Source: 13-2-20CM-66-19 sp963824395
Lineage (GTDB): Bacteria > Pseudomonadota > Gammaproteobacteria > Steroidobacterales > Steroidobacteraceae
Length of the DNA: 64,000 nt
Assembly: GCA_963824395.1 (NCBI GenBank)
Contig: CAWGPF010000001.1
Coordinates: 1,302,001-1,366,000, forward strand
Direction: 5' to 3'
Shown here: positions 51,068 to 60,273 of the stretch, in pieces
Numbering within the stretch: position 1 is the stretch's first letter
Layout of the letters: each line of letters opens with the position of its first letter
Made by a program: the position numbers and the translations under genes
Notes under the pieces: model-generated
Databases searched by the model: none
What the model was told of the DNA's origin: nothing
The model's input: the letters and a program-made list of their open reading frames with translations, nothing else

Positions 51068-52807
51068 ATGCAGCGCACGCTTGCGGATCTCGGCGATCGG
51101 GAATATGACATCCTCGTGATAGGCGGCGGGGCCGCCGGAGCGGCTGTCGCCCGTGAAGCGAGTCTGCGAGGCTTTCACACCGCGCTAATTGAACGTGATG
51201 ATTTCGGTTCGGGTGTCTCCGCCCAATGCTTCAAAGTAGTCCATGGCGGTATCCGCTACCTGCAGCACGGCGATATCGCTCGCCTGCGTGCCTCCTGCCG
51301 CGAGCGTGCAATCCTGCTTCGCATCGCGCCGCACCTGGTCGCACCACTGCCGTTCGTGGTGCCGACCTTTGGCTGGGGTCGCAGAAGCAAGTGGTTTCTG
51401 GGTGCGGGCATGGGTGTATATGACGCCCTGACCCGCGACTTCAATTCGCTCATTCCCGACGCCGCCCGGCGAGTGCGCGCCACGCGGTTTCTGGGTCGCA
51501 GTGACCTGCAGCAGACGTTTCCGGGCATCGACGCGCCGAATCTCACGGGCGCAGCCGTCTTCGAGGACGGCCAGATGTACAACCCGCCGCGCTTGGTATT
51601 GGCACTGGTGGCTGCCGCCGCGCATCTCGGCGCGAGTGTCGCCAACTACGTCGAGGCCCAACGGCTGCTGTACGAGGGCAGGCGGGCTGTAGGTGCCGCG
51701 GTGCGCGACCGCCTGACCGGCGAAGCGTTTGAAATTCGAGCGCGGCTGGTCGTCAATGCGGCCGGTCCGTGGGCCGAGAGCCTGATCCGCGAGCCAGCCG
51801 GCGTCGTTTCCGCTCCCGCCGGCACTTATTCGCGGGATGCCTGTTTTGTGGTGGCGCGGCGCGCCGCTGCACGCATGGCATTGGCCGTCCCGGGACTCAC
51901 GCGAGACACGGATGCGTTGCTGGCCCGCGACGCGCGTCATCTGTTCCTCGTGCCCTGGCGGGAACACACATTGGTGGGCGTGTGGCACCGCGTAGTCGAT
52001 CGTGACCCGGACAATACACGCCTGTCTCGCGATGAGCTGCGTACCTTCCTAAACGAGATCAATGCCTGCTATCCCTCGCTAGAGCTAAGCGAAGCCGAGG
52101 TCAGTATGGCCGGATTCGGACTGGTGCCGTTCGGCGACGCCGCACGTCAGCAACCCACAGCCCTGAGTTTCGGCAAGCAGTCACGTCTCATCGATCACCG
52201 CACTCAGGGCCTCGCCGGGCTCATCACCCTTATCAGCGTTCGCTACACCGTGGCTCGACGCGATGCTGCGGCCGTACTGGATGCCGTAGATCAGCAGCTC
52301 GGTGCACGCGGCAGCGCCGCGGCATCCGCCCGGCAGCCTGTGCCTGGCGGAGATATCGAGGACTTCGAGGGCTTCATGGACGAGCTGCGCACGCGCTGGC
52401 CACGCTGGCTGCCACACACCGCTCGCGAAGGCCTCGCTCAGAACTACGGCCGCGACGTCGATCGCATCATCGCTCTGGGTGAGACTGATGCCAATCTGCA
52501 ACGCTGCCTGCCACACAGCCACGTGAGCCATGCGGAAGTCGCGTATGCGATGCGCGAAGAAATGGCCATGCGGATGGCGGACGTCGTTTTCCGCCGCACC
52601 GATCTCGGAACGGCGGCCAATCCGGGTGGCCCGGCGCTTGATGAGTTGCAGCAACTCATGCGAACGCTGGGTGGCTGGACGGGGGAGCGCGCCAGCGCCG
52701 AGCGAGCAGCAGTTGAGGATCATCTGGAACGCTATTTGGCACGCGATCGCGAGCCGTCACATTCCGCGCAGAGTGCGCGCCGCGACGTGCCGATCAGGCT
52801 CGCATGA
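51068..52807 (+). CDS. GlpD/GlpA-like FAD-dependent glycerol-3-phosphate dehydrogenase family protein
   Basis: The 579-residue protein has the FAD-binding VIGGGAAGAAVAREASLRG and the family block DFGSGVSAQCFKVVHGGIRYLQHGD, where the classical enzyme reads SSRSTKLLHGG. It also has VVNAAGPWAE and the C-terminal DUF-type helical domain with LPHSHVSHAEVAYAMREEMA. Classical GlpD oxidises glycerol-3-phosphate to dihydroxyacetone phosphate at the inner membrane. The altered active-site neighbourhood and its place beside an epimerase in a polysaccharide locus suggest a different polyol or sugar substrate. ATG 51068 follows CGGGGTA; the gene begins 70 bases after the lipoprotein stop and may share its transcript. 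Confidence 0.88.
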   Translation: MQRTLADLGDREYDILVIGGGAAGAAVAREASLRGFHTALIERDDFGSGVSAQCFKVVHGGIRYLQHGDIARLRASCRERAILLRIAPHLVAPLPFVVPTFGWGRRSKWFLGAGMGVYDALTRDFNSLIPDAARRVRATRFLGRSDLQQTFPGIDAPNLTGAAVFEDGQMYNPPRLVLALVAAAAHLGASVANYVEAQRLLYEGRRAVGAAVRDRLTGEAFEIRARLVVNAAGPWAESLIREPAGVVSAPAGTYSRDACFVVARRAAARMALAVPGLTRDTDALLARDARHLFLVPWREHTLVGVWHRVVDRDPDNTRLSRDELRTFLNEINACYPSLELSEAEVSMAGFGLVPFGDAARQQPTALSFGKQSRLIDHRTQGLAGLITLISVRYTVARRDAAAVLDAVDQQLGARGSAAASARQPVPGGDIEDFEGFMDELRTRWPRWLPHTAREGLAQNYGRDVDRIIALGETDANLQRCLPHSHVSHAEVAYAMREEMAMRMADVVFRRTDLGTAANPGGPALDELQQLMRTLGGWTGERASAERAAVEDHLERYLARDREPSHSAQSARRDVPIRLA

Positions 52808-53817
52808 CGCGCGTCCTGATCACCGGAGCGTCGGGATTCATCGGCTGCGAGCTGGCCCAGACGGCGATGCTGCACAAGCACCAGGTCACCGCGGTGACGG
52901 CTGTTAACAATGACGTCGAGCGCGCACGTTGTCGGCGCCTGGCAGACGCGGGTGTTCAGGTTGTCGTCGCCGCGCTCGAAGATCGGGCGGCGCTCGAACC
53001 ATTACTGGTGGGTCAGCAAGCCGTGATCCACCTGGCCGCTGCGCAGCACGAGGCGGGCGCCTCGGAGGCGCACTTCCGCCGAATCAACGTTGACGGCACT
53101 CGCACGGTGCTCGAATTGGCAGTTCGCGCCGGCGTTGCACGCTTCGTGTATGGCAGCACCATAGGTGTCTATGGCTCGCAACCACGAGCGTGCCTGGACG
53201 AAAATAGCCCCCTCGCTCCTGACAACCCATACGGGCGCACCAAGGCCGCTGCGGAAAGCGTATCGCGCGAGTTTGCGGCGCACATCGGGCTATGCATAGT
53301 GCGCATTTCGGAGACCTACGGCCCGGGCGACATGCGGCTGTTGAAGCTGTTTCGAGCAGTCCAGAGTGGACGTTATGCGACCCTCGGCGACGGACGCAAC
53401 CTCCATCAGCTCATTTATGTCACTGACCTCGCGACAGGACTGCTCGCAGCGATGCAGGAGGGTAGCGCACCGGGGACGACGGTCCTGCTGGCCGGATCCG
53501 AGGTGCTCAGCACCGATGAAATGATCGCCACGATCGGGACTGCGGTGGGTAACGCGAGGCCGGCTCGCCATGTACCCCTGTGGCCCTTTAGCGCCGCGGC
53601 TAGCCTGTGCGAGACCCTCATGCCGCCCTTTGGGCTGCGACCGCTGCTGCACCAGCGGCGTTTGGATTTCTTCCGCAAATCGTTCCAATTCTCATCTGCG
53701 GCGGCTCAGCAGATACTAGGCTTTCGCGCGACCACTGATTTTGCCACCGGTGCACGGCTCACGGCCGAATGGTACCGGTCGCAGGGCATGCTGCCTCCCT
53801 TGTCCCCAGATCGATGA
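52804..53817 (+). CDS. NAD-dependent epimerase/dehydratase (extended SDR)
   Basis: The 337-residue protein has the Rossmann ITGASGFIG, an AVIHLAA strand, the catalytic Tyr-Lys pair in NPYGRTKAAAE, and VYGSTIGVYGS (the Ser/Thr position). The downstream IVRISETYGPGD segment is typical of sugar-nucleotide epimerases or dehydratases. It would make a nucleotide-sugar precursor or act on a related ketone. Its ATG overlaps the flavoprotein stop by four bases, so the two are translationally coupled and probably catalyse linked steps. Confidence 0.92.
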   Translation: MTRVLITGASGFIGCELAQTAMLHKHQVTAVTAVNNDVERARCRRLADAGVQVVVAALEDRAALEPLLVGQQAVIHLAAAQHEAGASEAHFRRINVDGTRTVLELAVRAGVARFVYGSTIGVYGSQPRACLDENSPLAPDNPYGRTKAAAESVSREFAAHIGLCIVRISETYGPGDMRLLKLFRAVQSGRYATLGDGRNLHQLIYVTDLATGLLAAMQEGSAPGTTVLLAGSEVLSTDEMIATIGTAVGNARPARHVPLWPFSAAASLCETLMPPFGLRPLLHQRRLDFFRKSFQFSSAAAQQILGFRATTDFATGARLTAEWYRSQGMLPPLSPDR

Positions 53818-53987
53818 CATAACGCTCCAGTTCCGCTGCGGCCGCGGTGAATCGATAAGCCGCGGCGACCCTGAGCGCGCGGGCGAGCGCGATGCTAATC
53901 TCTTCTGACCCGTATCCGCCCCGAGAGGCGGACGGCGGCCCGAACTTACTCGGCGTTCAGGGCGTCAAGGTGCCGGAGACAAGTAAC

Positions 53988-54455
53988 ATGGATAAATCGG
54001 GCGCTCAGTTCTACTACCGCACAGGCGTATCGGTCTTCGTGGCCGCAGTGCTCGGTGCGCAGGCGGCCACGCTGATCGTCACGGCACAGCACGGCTCTTT
54101 TCTGCGCAGCAAGATGTTCCCGATCCTCGAGTACCCCATGTACGCGCCCGCGCACTACGAAGGCGAGCGGGTTACGGCGTCATGGCTGCTCGAGGGCGCG
54201 TTAGCGGACGGAAAAACCGTCATCATTCCGCGCGAACAGCTGCAGGTGGACATCTTCGACTTCGTGAACATCGTGCAGTCAACCTTGCAACACGACAGCG
54301 TAGCCACTGGAGTACTCACAGGACTGGTACGCGAGCACGTGCCGGGCGCAGGGTTGATACGCGAGCTACGCATCAAGAACTATCCGGTTCAACTGACCCG
54401 CGGCGGCCCGAAGCCCATAAGCTCCGAGATCGTCATGACGATTCCACTTTCGTGA
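53988..54455 (+). CDS. Small membrane-anchored protein of unknown function
   Basis: ATG 53988 follows GGAGACAAGTAAC, a near-ideal ribosome-binding site, giving 155 residues. It has one N-terminal membrane helix (about 13-31: VSVFVAAVLGAQAATLIVT), then a periplasmic domain with a MFPILEYPMYAPAHYEGERV motif and acidic/hydrophobic alternation. I do not recognise the family. It precedes the HTTM protein by seven bases and is probably its partner. The YPMYA-type motif is a good handle for searching homologues. Confidence 0.7.
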   Translation: MDKSGAQFYYRTGVSVFVAAVLGAQAATLIVTAQHGSFLRSKMFPILEYPMYAPAHYEGERVTASWLLEGALADGKTVIIPREQLQVDIFDFVNIVQSTLQHDSVATGVLTGLVREHVPGAGLIRELRIKNYPVQLTRGGPKPISSEIVMTIPLS

Positions 54456-54462
54456 GGTTCCT

Positions 54463-55428
54463 ATGAATCTCAAATCCTCGTGGAACGGATTCTGGTTTGC
54501 CCCGGCTTCCTACCTAGATCTCGCGGTGCTACGCATCATCGCCGTGGGCACCCAGCTGTTTTATATGGTCAATGAGCAGTTCTCGGACCTGGAGTACGTG
54601 TACGGGTTGCCGGATAACGTCTACAGGCCGCTACCGCTGCTTCGGCTCTTCGTGGGGCCGCAGGGCCTCTCAGCTCCGCCAAGCTCCCATGTCGTATTCG
54701 CGATATATGCGCTGTGCCTGATCTGTGGCTTCGCGGGATTGGTGGGTTTGTTCACCAACGTGAGCCTCGTGCTCTTCGCGGTCGGCTGCCTGTTCTTACA
54801 AGCATTCGTATTCTCCTTTCAGCAGTATCACCATCCCGAAGCGATTTTGCTGCTGGCACTCCTTGCCGTATCGCTCGGACCGTGCGGTCGAGTGCTCAGC
54901 CTCGACAGTCTTTGGCAGACACGCCGTCACGACCCTGTCAGGTGGGTCGGTCTTCTTAGCTACAGTGGCAACTACGCTGGCTGGCCTGTGCGATTCGTGC
55001 AGTGTCTGTTTCCCCTGATTTACCTTTCGGCGGCGGTTGCCAAGATCGCTTACAACCACTACTCGCTCGACTGGGCCAATGGTTTCACGCTGCAGTACTA
55101 CTTGATTCAGGACCATATCCGTAAGGACGTACCGCTCGCCTGGTGGGCGTCCCAGTTCCACGTCTTTATTCTGCTAGCGCAATACGTCGTGCTTCTCTAC
55201 CAGTGCACGTACTGGGCCGTAGTACCCTGGCCACGCTTGCGCTGGATCTATCTGCCTCTCGGTCTGGCATTTCATCTGGGCAACTATCTCGTTCTGGATG
55301 CACCCTTTCCGCAATGGATCGCTCTGCTATGTGTGTATGTCCCCTGGACGACCGCACTGACGCGCCTCGCTAACGCACAGATCGCAGTAGCCGCCCCGCC
55401 CGCACGGCCCGCGGCGGAGCCGGAATGA
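54463..55428 (+). CDS. HTTM-domain membrane protein (vitamin-K-carboxylase-like fold)
   Basis: The 321-residue protein has about eight hydrophobic helices. LDLAVLRIIAVGTQLFYM near the N-terminus, the FSFQQYHHPEAILLLALLAVSLGPCGRVLSLD segment (HTTM signature with paired histidines) and QCLFPLIYLSAAVAKI mark an HTTM-domain protein. The fold is shared with gamma-glutamyl carboxylase, but bacterial members are largely uncharacterised. ATG 54463 comes seven bases after the small-protein stop, and its end overlaps the DCC gene by four bases (ATGA). HTTM next to DCC proteins is a recurring arrangement. Confidence 0.85.
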   Translation: MNLKSSWNGFWFAPASYLDLAVLRIIAVGTQLFYMVNEQFSDLEYVYGLPDNVYRPLPLLRLFVGPQGLSAPPSSHVVFAIYALCLICGFAGLVGLFTNVSLVLFAVGCLFLQAFVFSFQQYHHPEAILLLALLAVSLGPCGRVLSLDSLWQTRRHDPVRWVGLLSYSGNYAGWPVRFVQCLFPLIYLSAAVAKIAYNHYSLDWANGFTLQYYLIQDHIRKDVPLAWWASQFHVFILLAQYVVLLYQCTYWAVVPWPRLRWIYLPLGLAFHLGNYLVLDAPFPQWIALLCVYVPWTTALTRLANAQIAVAAPPARPAAEPE

Positions 55429-55826
55429 CTCTCGCATCCGAACCGGCAGGCGCGCAGCCGGTATTGGTGTACGACGGCGCTTGCCCGGTGTGCAGCCAGT
55501 ATGTGCGCTACGTAAGGATCAGAGAGTCGGCTGGCGCGCTACTGTTGGTGAATGCACGCGACGGCGGTCCGTGGGTTGATCGGGTGGTACGCGCCGGCCT
55601 GGACTTGGACGAGGGGATGGTGCTGTTCTACGGTGGGCGCGGCTACCACGGTGTCGATTGCCTGCATTTGCTCGCCCTTCTCAGCACCGGTTCCGGGCTC
55701 TTCAATCGTCTGAACGCGCTCGCCTTCAGACAGCCAACCGTCGCGCGCTTCAGCTACCCTATTATGCGGGCCGGGCGGAATTTGCTGCTGCGACTACTGC
55801 GCCGACCGAAACTGCTGCTCGAGTAG
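55425..55826 (+). CDS. DCC-family thiol-disulfide oxidoreductase (DUF393)
   Basis: The 133-residue protein has the family motif YDGACPVCS (Asp-x-x-Cys-x-x-Cys) near residue 17 and the conserved second half MVLFYGGRGYHGVDCLHLLALLS. Such proteins have a thioredoxin-like fold and are predicted redox enzymes; no signal peptide is seen. It overlaps the HTTM gene by four bases and closes the plus-strand operon. A basic C-terminal tail (LLRLLRRPKLLLE) may touch the membrane. Confidence 0.9.
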   Translation: MTLASEPAGAQPVLVYDGACPVCSQYVRYVRIRESAGALLLVNARDGGPWVDRVVRAGLDLDEGMVLFYGGRGYHGVDCLHLLALLSTGSGLFNRLNALAFRQPTVARFSYPIMRAGRNLLLRLLRRPKLLLE

Positions 55827-55849
55827 CTTTGCGACCAAGTGACGCTGAT

Positions 55850-57007
55850 TCAGCGTCTTGCCTGCGTCGCCGACCGCACGCGCTGCGCGTCGCTTGCGGC
55901 CTGCAACATCATGTCGGCGAGTCGCGCGCCGTGCACCAAGGAATGATTGTCATGCGCGAAGGCAAAGGCTCGTTCGGCGATCGCCCGGCGCCGATCGGGC
56001 GAGCGCGCAAGTTCATCGATGATAGTGCACAGACGTTCAAACGTGCCGGCACAGAAGCCAATGCCGAGCGCTTCCATGCCCTCCTCATCAGGATCCACCG
56101 CGAGGGCGGCGACTACACAACCTTGCGCCCACGCCTGGATAAAGGTGTTGGGAAAGCCCTCGTAGCTGCTGGTGTTCACATGAATTGCGGCGCCGGCCAT
56201 CCGCTCGTCAACCGCCGCCACCGGCAGCTCACCCAGGTACTGAAGATTCGGAGTGCTCTGAATTCTGCTGAGCAATGGGGCGAAATCACGCGGGGCAGAC
56301 GGTCGACCCGCCATTGTGAAACGCAAGTCATTGCGCGCCGCGAAGTGCTCCGCCAGGCGGACGAATAGCTCCGGCCGCTTTACCTGCTTGAAGTTCGCCA
56401 CCCAGAACACCTCGACCGGCGTATCCGCCTTTCGGGGCAGACTCGCAGGTAGCGGCTGGAAATTACGAACCACGGCTGCCGCCGCCTGGCCAAAGCGCTC
56501 CTGCAACACTCGACCCTGCCGGCCAGTCTGCACGATGATATGGCTCGTGCGCCGCAAGCCCCAGGCGCCGAGCACGGTCTCCGCGAGGTCAAACGGAAGA
56601 TTTCCCGACAGTCTGGTACGCATCCAGCGCGAATCGAGGTCAATATCACTCGCGACCTGAAAGAAGAATGGAATGCCTGCGTGCGCGGCGTAGTGCGCAC
56701 ATACGGCAGTATAGCTCTGGCGCATCTGCTGATAGATGACGTCGGGGCGCAGCTCTTTCAGCACCCGCCGTAGTTTCATCGCGTCAAACAGCACGGCGCG
56801 GCGCCGGATCCCGGCGCTGGTGCCGATATTCTGCAGGGCGTAGCCCGCCGCCGTCGTGCTTTGTTGTTGCGGAACATCGCGCGCGAGGTAAGTTACCTCC
56901 ACACCCGTACGACCCGCGAGCTCAGCGGCCAACAGATGACCTTGATACTGTGCACCGCCCATGACGACGCTCGGGTGGTTTTCGACGACCACACAAACCC
57001 GTGTCAT
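55850..57007 (-). CDS. GT4-family glycosyltransferase
   Basis: The 385-residue GT-B enzyme begins MTRVCVVVENHPSVVMGGAQYQ. It shows HIIVQTGRQGRVLQERFG, VFWVANFKQVKRPELFV, NLQYLGELPVAAVDE and IHVNTSSYEGFPNTFIQAWAQGCVVAAL, the EGFPxxxxxA nucleotide-sugar region where the usual second Glu is Gln. It is the last gene of the minus-strand operon and overlaps the preceding GT4 gene by four bases (ATGA). The donor sugar is unknown. Confidence 0.9.
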   Translation of the reverse strand: MTRVCVVVENHPSVVMGGAQYQGHLLAAELAGRTGVEVTYLARDVPQQQSTTAAGYALQNIGTSAGIRRRAVLFDAMKLRRVLKELRPDVIYQQMRQSYTAVCAHYAAHAGIPFFFQVASDIDLDSRWMRTRLSGNLPFDLAETVLGAWGLRRTSHIIVQTGRQGRVLQERFGQAAAAVVRNFQPLPASLPRKADTPVEVFWVANFKQVKRPELFVRLAEHFAARNDLRFTMAGRPSAPRDFAPLLSRIQSTPNLQYLGELPVAAVDERMAGAAIHVNTSSYEGFPNTFIQAWAQGCVVAALAVDPDEEGMEALGIGFCAGTFERLCTIIDELARSPDRRRAIAERAFAFAHDNHSLVHGARLADMMLQAASDAQRVRSATQARR

Positions 57008-58257
57008 TCGTGCACTCCGCCGTCGACGCAGGCTTCGGGCCCCAGTAGCTCTCGGTACTTGGCTTCGACCGCATCAGCGATTCGGGGATAAACTCGGTGG
57101 GCCAACACCCACTGCCTGCCCCGCTCACCCATCTCCTGACGCTCAGTGGCGCTGCGCGCCGCCAGCCATCGGACGCCACGCGCAAAGTGTCTCGCGCCCC
57201 ACGGAACGCATAATCCGGCCCCACTCTGCTTGAGGACATACCGTTGCTCCGGGTGATCGTTGGCTACTACCGGTAGTCCCAGAGCGAGATACTCGACCAA
57301 CTTCGTGGGCGAGGTGGAGCGCAGAACTTGCGTTGGAAAAAACGGAGACAGGCAGATATCGGCGTGTCGCACGCGCGCCAGGGCCGCCTCTCGGGACAGT
57401 AAGCCGGTGAATTCCACGTGGGCGCATACACCAAGATCGGTTGCACGCTGCTGCAATCTCGGAAGATCACCAGCCTCATCGCCGCCACCGATCATCAACA
57501 GCCGTGCGGGCAGCCCGCCCTGACGTAACAACGCCAGCATGTCGATCAACATCTCGAGGTGCCGCTGCGTGCTGAGGGTGCCGAGATAGGCGAGAGTGAG
57601 CGCGCCGGTCGAAGCCCGTCGGTCAAGATTCGTAGCAGAAATATCTGTCGCCGAGATGCCCATAGGCACCGGGGTGAGCTTGTACGGGTTGATGCCCCGC
57701 GCGCGAAGGTCCTTACGCATCTGCTCACTCTGGACGAATGCATGGTCGCAGCGCGGGAGTATCCAGTGATATAGCAGTATCGAAAACACCGTGCCGCGGA
57801 TCCAGGATGCGAGCGGGTAGCGGGCCGTTCCATCGCGTGCGCGTACCAGCAGCGATTCAGGTTCTGGGAAAGACAGCCAGTAGAAGAATTTCAGTCCTCG
57901 GCGGGGCGCCAACCAGGCCAGAAGGGCCGCCACAAGGAACTTGTCACGAACCTGCACTGCTCGATAGCGTCCCACGTGTGCTTCTCTTAGCAGATGCAGA
58001 TCGTGGCTTAGCGCCCGCGCGTGCTTACGCAGCCGATGCAGAAACCCATCACTGCAGTCGGTGGGTCCGACCCACACCGTTCGGCCGTGCCAGCCAGTCG
58101 GTCCCACCGGATCGGAATCCAGAGCCGCCTGCATGACGAAATCTATCTCGTGTCCACGTGCCAAAAGCTCGTCACCGAACAGCACGGCTACGTCCGGCCT
58201 GAAAGTAGGAAACGGCTCGCGCACGAAGAACAGCATCCGAATGGGTGTGCGCGGCAT
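57004..58257 (-). CDS. GT4-family glycosyltransferase
   Basis: From ATG 58257 the protein is 417 residues. It has MLFFVREPFPTFRPDVAVLFGDELLARGHEIDFV at the N-terminus, ALTLAYLGTLSTQRHLEMLIDMLALL and ICLSPFFPTQVLRSTSPTKLVEYLALGLPVVAND. The S-x-P-T-K-x-x-E-Y motif is typical of GT4 enzymes of the WcaI/WbuB sort. The upstream in-frame start at 58302 lies inside the heparinase-like gene and is not used. It begins two bases after that gene's stop. Confidence 0.92.
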   Translation of the reverse strand: MPRTPIRMLFFVREPFPTFRPDVAVLFGDELLARGHEIDFVMQAALDSDPVGPTGWHGRTVWVGPTDCSDGFLHRLRKHARALSHDLHLLREAHVGRYRAVQVRDKFLVAALLAWLAPRRGLKFFYWLSFPEPESLLVRARDGTARYPLASWIRGTVFSILLYHWILPRCDHAFVQSEQMRKDLRARGINPYKLTPVPMGISATDISATNLDRRASTGALTLAYLGTLSTQRHLEMLIDMLALLRQGGLPARLLMIGGGDEAGDLPRLQQRATDLGVCAHVEFTGLLSREAALARVRHADICLSPFFPTQVLRSTSPTKLVEYLALGLPVVANDHPEQRYVLKQSGAGLCVPWGARHFARGVRWLAARSATERQEMGERGRQWVLAHRVYPRIADAVEAKYRELLGPEACVDGGVHE

Positions 58258-58259
58258 GG

Positions 58260-60257
58260 TCAGCCGTTGGCAGACAGGCGAATGACCGTTGTGCCGCGCC
58301 AACTACCGGCCACTTCGCCCGAGATACATAATGAAACGCAGGGCACCTTGTCCCCGAACCGATGCGAGCGCCATCCGAGCGGCGGCTCAAGTTGCCCGCG
58401 ACCGAGGTGGCCCTGCAGGCCGTGGGGCCACCGCAGCGTCAGGCCGCCCCTAGCGTGACTTATGCGCGCCTGCGCGCGCTCAAGCACCACCGTGCAACTT
58501 TCGTCAAAATGCCAGAAGCATTCAAGCCGATGAGCTCCCCGGCACTCGAGCGTGTCAATCACGGTGATCTGTCCGATGTCACTCTGATAGGCGACTTCCC
58601 GGCGGTGTCGGACGGGATCGTGCAGACGGAGGTACCCATCGTGCTCCGCAATGATTCGTTGTTCAGCCTTCTCGCGCTCGAACAGTAGGCAACGTGCGTT
58701 TGCGTGCCGCAACCACAGGAAGTTCCCCCCTGGTACGGACTGATCCAAGCCGTCAACGCGTACAGTGTTGTGCGCCGCCGTGCCCCGAAAGTAGGCGCGC
58801 CAAGCCTCCTCCGTGTGATAACAGTAGGTTCCCGGATCAATGAGAATCGGCTGGCCGCCGACCGAAAGCGTAAACGATAGCGCATCCGCGTGCCCGTGCG
58901 CCGCCAGCGAGAGGTACCCAAGCGGTCCTGCGTCGATTACCAGGCGCACTTCATTTGCGCCCTCGAAGTCACTGCCGAGAACGTAGTAACCCCCAATAGG
59001 AAAGGCCCGTGGCAAACTCCGCGCGCCGGCGTCGGGCATCAGCTGATCAAAGCGCTCCGCGGCTGAATCCCCCAGCAACCAGCGAGTCTTATCATCGAAA
59101 CGTCGTGCTTTGTAACGGAAGTCACCGCGACTGAATAGCACGCTGCCGGTCGCGAGCAACGAACAATAAACGTTCTCCTGTGGATCCGGCGAGAAGCGCA
59201 CAATCACTCCATCATCAGCATCGCCAAACGCGGGCATGTTGCTGCCGCTATCTAGACAGCTGGCGATGCAGGCCAAGCTCGCTTCCAAGCGCTGCCAGTA
59301 AACGGGCTCGAAATCGCACCCGTTGGCTCGCGCGGTAAGACCGGCAAGGATCATCATGTCGGCGACTTCGTGTTGATACCAGAACGCCTGCTCACGGTTC
59401 ACACCGTCGGCGCCGTTTTGCAACAGCGCCTGCTCGGCGAATCGCTGTTGCGAACACACTTTCCAATGACGCGTTTGCTGCCAACAGGGCCATGTAGTAG
59501 AGCCGATCATCAAACCGAGCAGCTCCCCTAGAAGGTGGTTGTTGGCCGACGAATGCTCGGACAAATTCCCGGCAATGAAATGGCAGTGCCGGTACACGCT
59601 ATCCAACCACGACCGTCGAAAGATCCCCCCCTCCCGAGTCGCGAATAGCGGTGACTCTTCACCGCCCAGTAGATGCCATGCGCAAGACCAATTGATCAAC
59701 CGCAAGGCCACTTCCAGACTGCTCGTCCAGTTGGGTCCTTTTGGATACGGACACTGATCCAGCCACGACTGCAGCAGGACGCGACAACCGACCGCGAAAC
59801 GCAAGTCGCCGCTTAGATGCCATGCCTGCGCGAGAGTGACGAGCTCTAGATGCCGATTGAGCTCCCAAAGATACTTGATATCACCGACAACACGGGCTTC
59901 ACGATAGTTGAGCGTCTTTCCGAAGACAGCCGGAGCCCCTACGCCGGTCCGCGGATCGCGATTCCAGGTCGGGGGAAACTCAGCTTTGTAATCATAGTAG
60001 CCAAACAGGCTGAAGCGCCCGTCGAGAATGCGGTCGGCCGCCGCGCAATACTGCGAGCTCGACATGGCACGCGGCAACGGCATGACCCACGCCTTGCCTC
60101 GCCCTTCGTCAGCAACCGGCGGGACAGCGAGTCCCAACCCGAGACATTCCAGTCGGGTCTGCAGGTAACGTGCACAACGGTGCACGAGCTCCCGGACGCC
60201 CATGGCCCGCACCCGGTTGACCCGCCAGCGCAGACTCATCATCGAGGCATTGGACAC
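58260..60257 (-). CDS. Heparinase II/III-family polysaccharide lyase-like protein
   Basis: The 665-residue protein has the two-part family layout: an (alpha/alpha) toroid (WNRDPRTG, LNRHLELVTLAQAWHLSGD, NWTSSLEVALRLINWSCAWHLLG, NNHLLGELLGL) and the C-terminal beta-sandwich. The sandwich contains LAAHGHADALSFTLSVGGQPILIDPGTYCYH, with the conserved histidine. No N-terminal signal peptide is evident, unusual for a secreted lyase, so it may act on periplasmic polymer by another route or need a different start. Lyases of this family accompany uronic-acid-containing exopolysaccharides. GTG 60257 is used; ATG 60242 is possible. Confidence 0.9.
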   Translation of the reverse strand: MSNASMMSLRWRVNRVRAMGVRELVHRCARYLQTRLECLGLGLAVPPVADEGRGKAWVMPLPRAMSSSQYCAAADRILDGRFSLFGYYDYKAEFPPTWNRDPRTGVGAPAVFGKTLNYREARVVGDIKYLWELNRHLELVTLAQAWHLSGDLRFAVGCRVLLQSWLDQCPYPKGPNWTSSLEVALRLINWSCAWHLLGGEESPLFATREGGIFRRSWLDSVYRHCHFIAGNLSEHSSANNHLLGELLGLMIGSTTWPCWQQTRHWKVCSQQRFAEQALLQNGADGVNREQAFWYQHEVADMMILAGLTARANGCDFEPVYWQRLEASLACIASCLDSGSNMPAFGDADDGVIVRFSPDPQENVYCSLLATGSVLFSRGDFRYKARRFDDKTRWLLGDSAAERFDQLMPDAGARSLPRAFPIGGYYVLGSDFEGANEVRLVIDAGPLGYLSLAAHGHADALSFTLSVGGQPILIDPGTYCYHTEEAWRAYFRGTAAHNTVRVDGLDQSVPGGNFLWLRHANARCLLFEREKAEQRIIAEHDGYLRLHDPVRHRREVAYQSDIGQITVIDTLECRGAHRLECFWHFDESCTVVLERAQARISHARGGLTLRWPHGLQGHLGRGQLEPPLGWRSHRFGDKVPCVSLCISGEVAGSWRGTTVIRLSANG

Positions 60258-60273
60258 ATGCGCAGGCGCAAGC

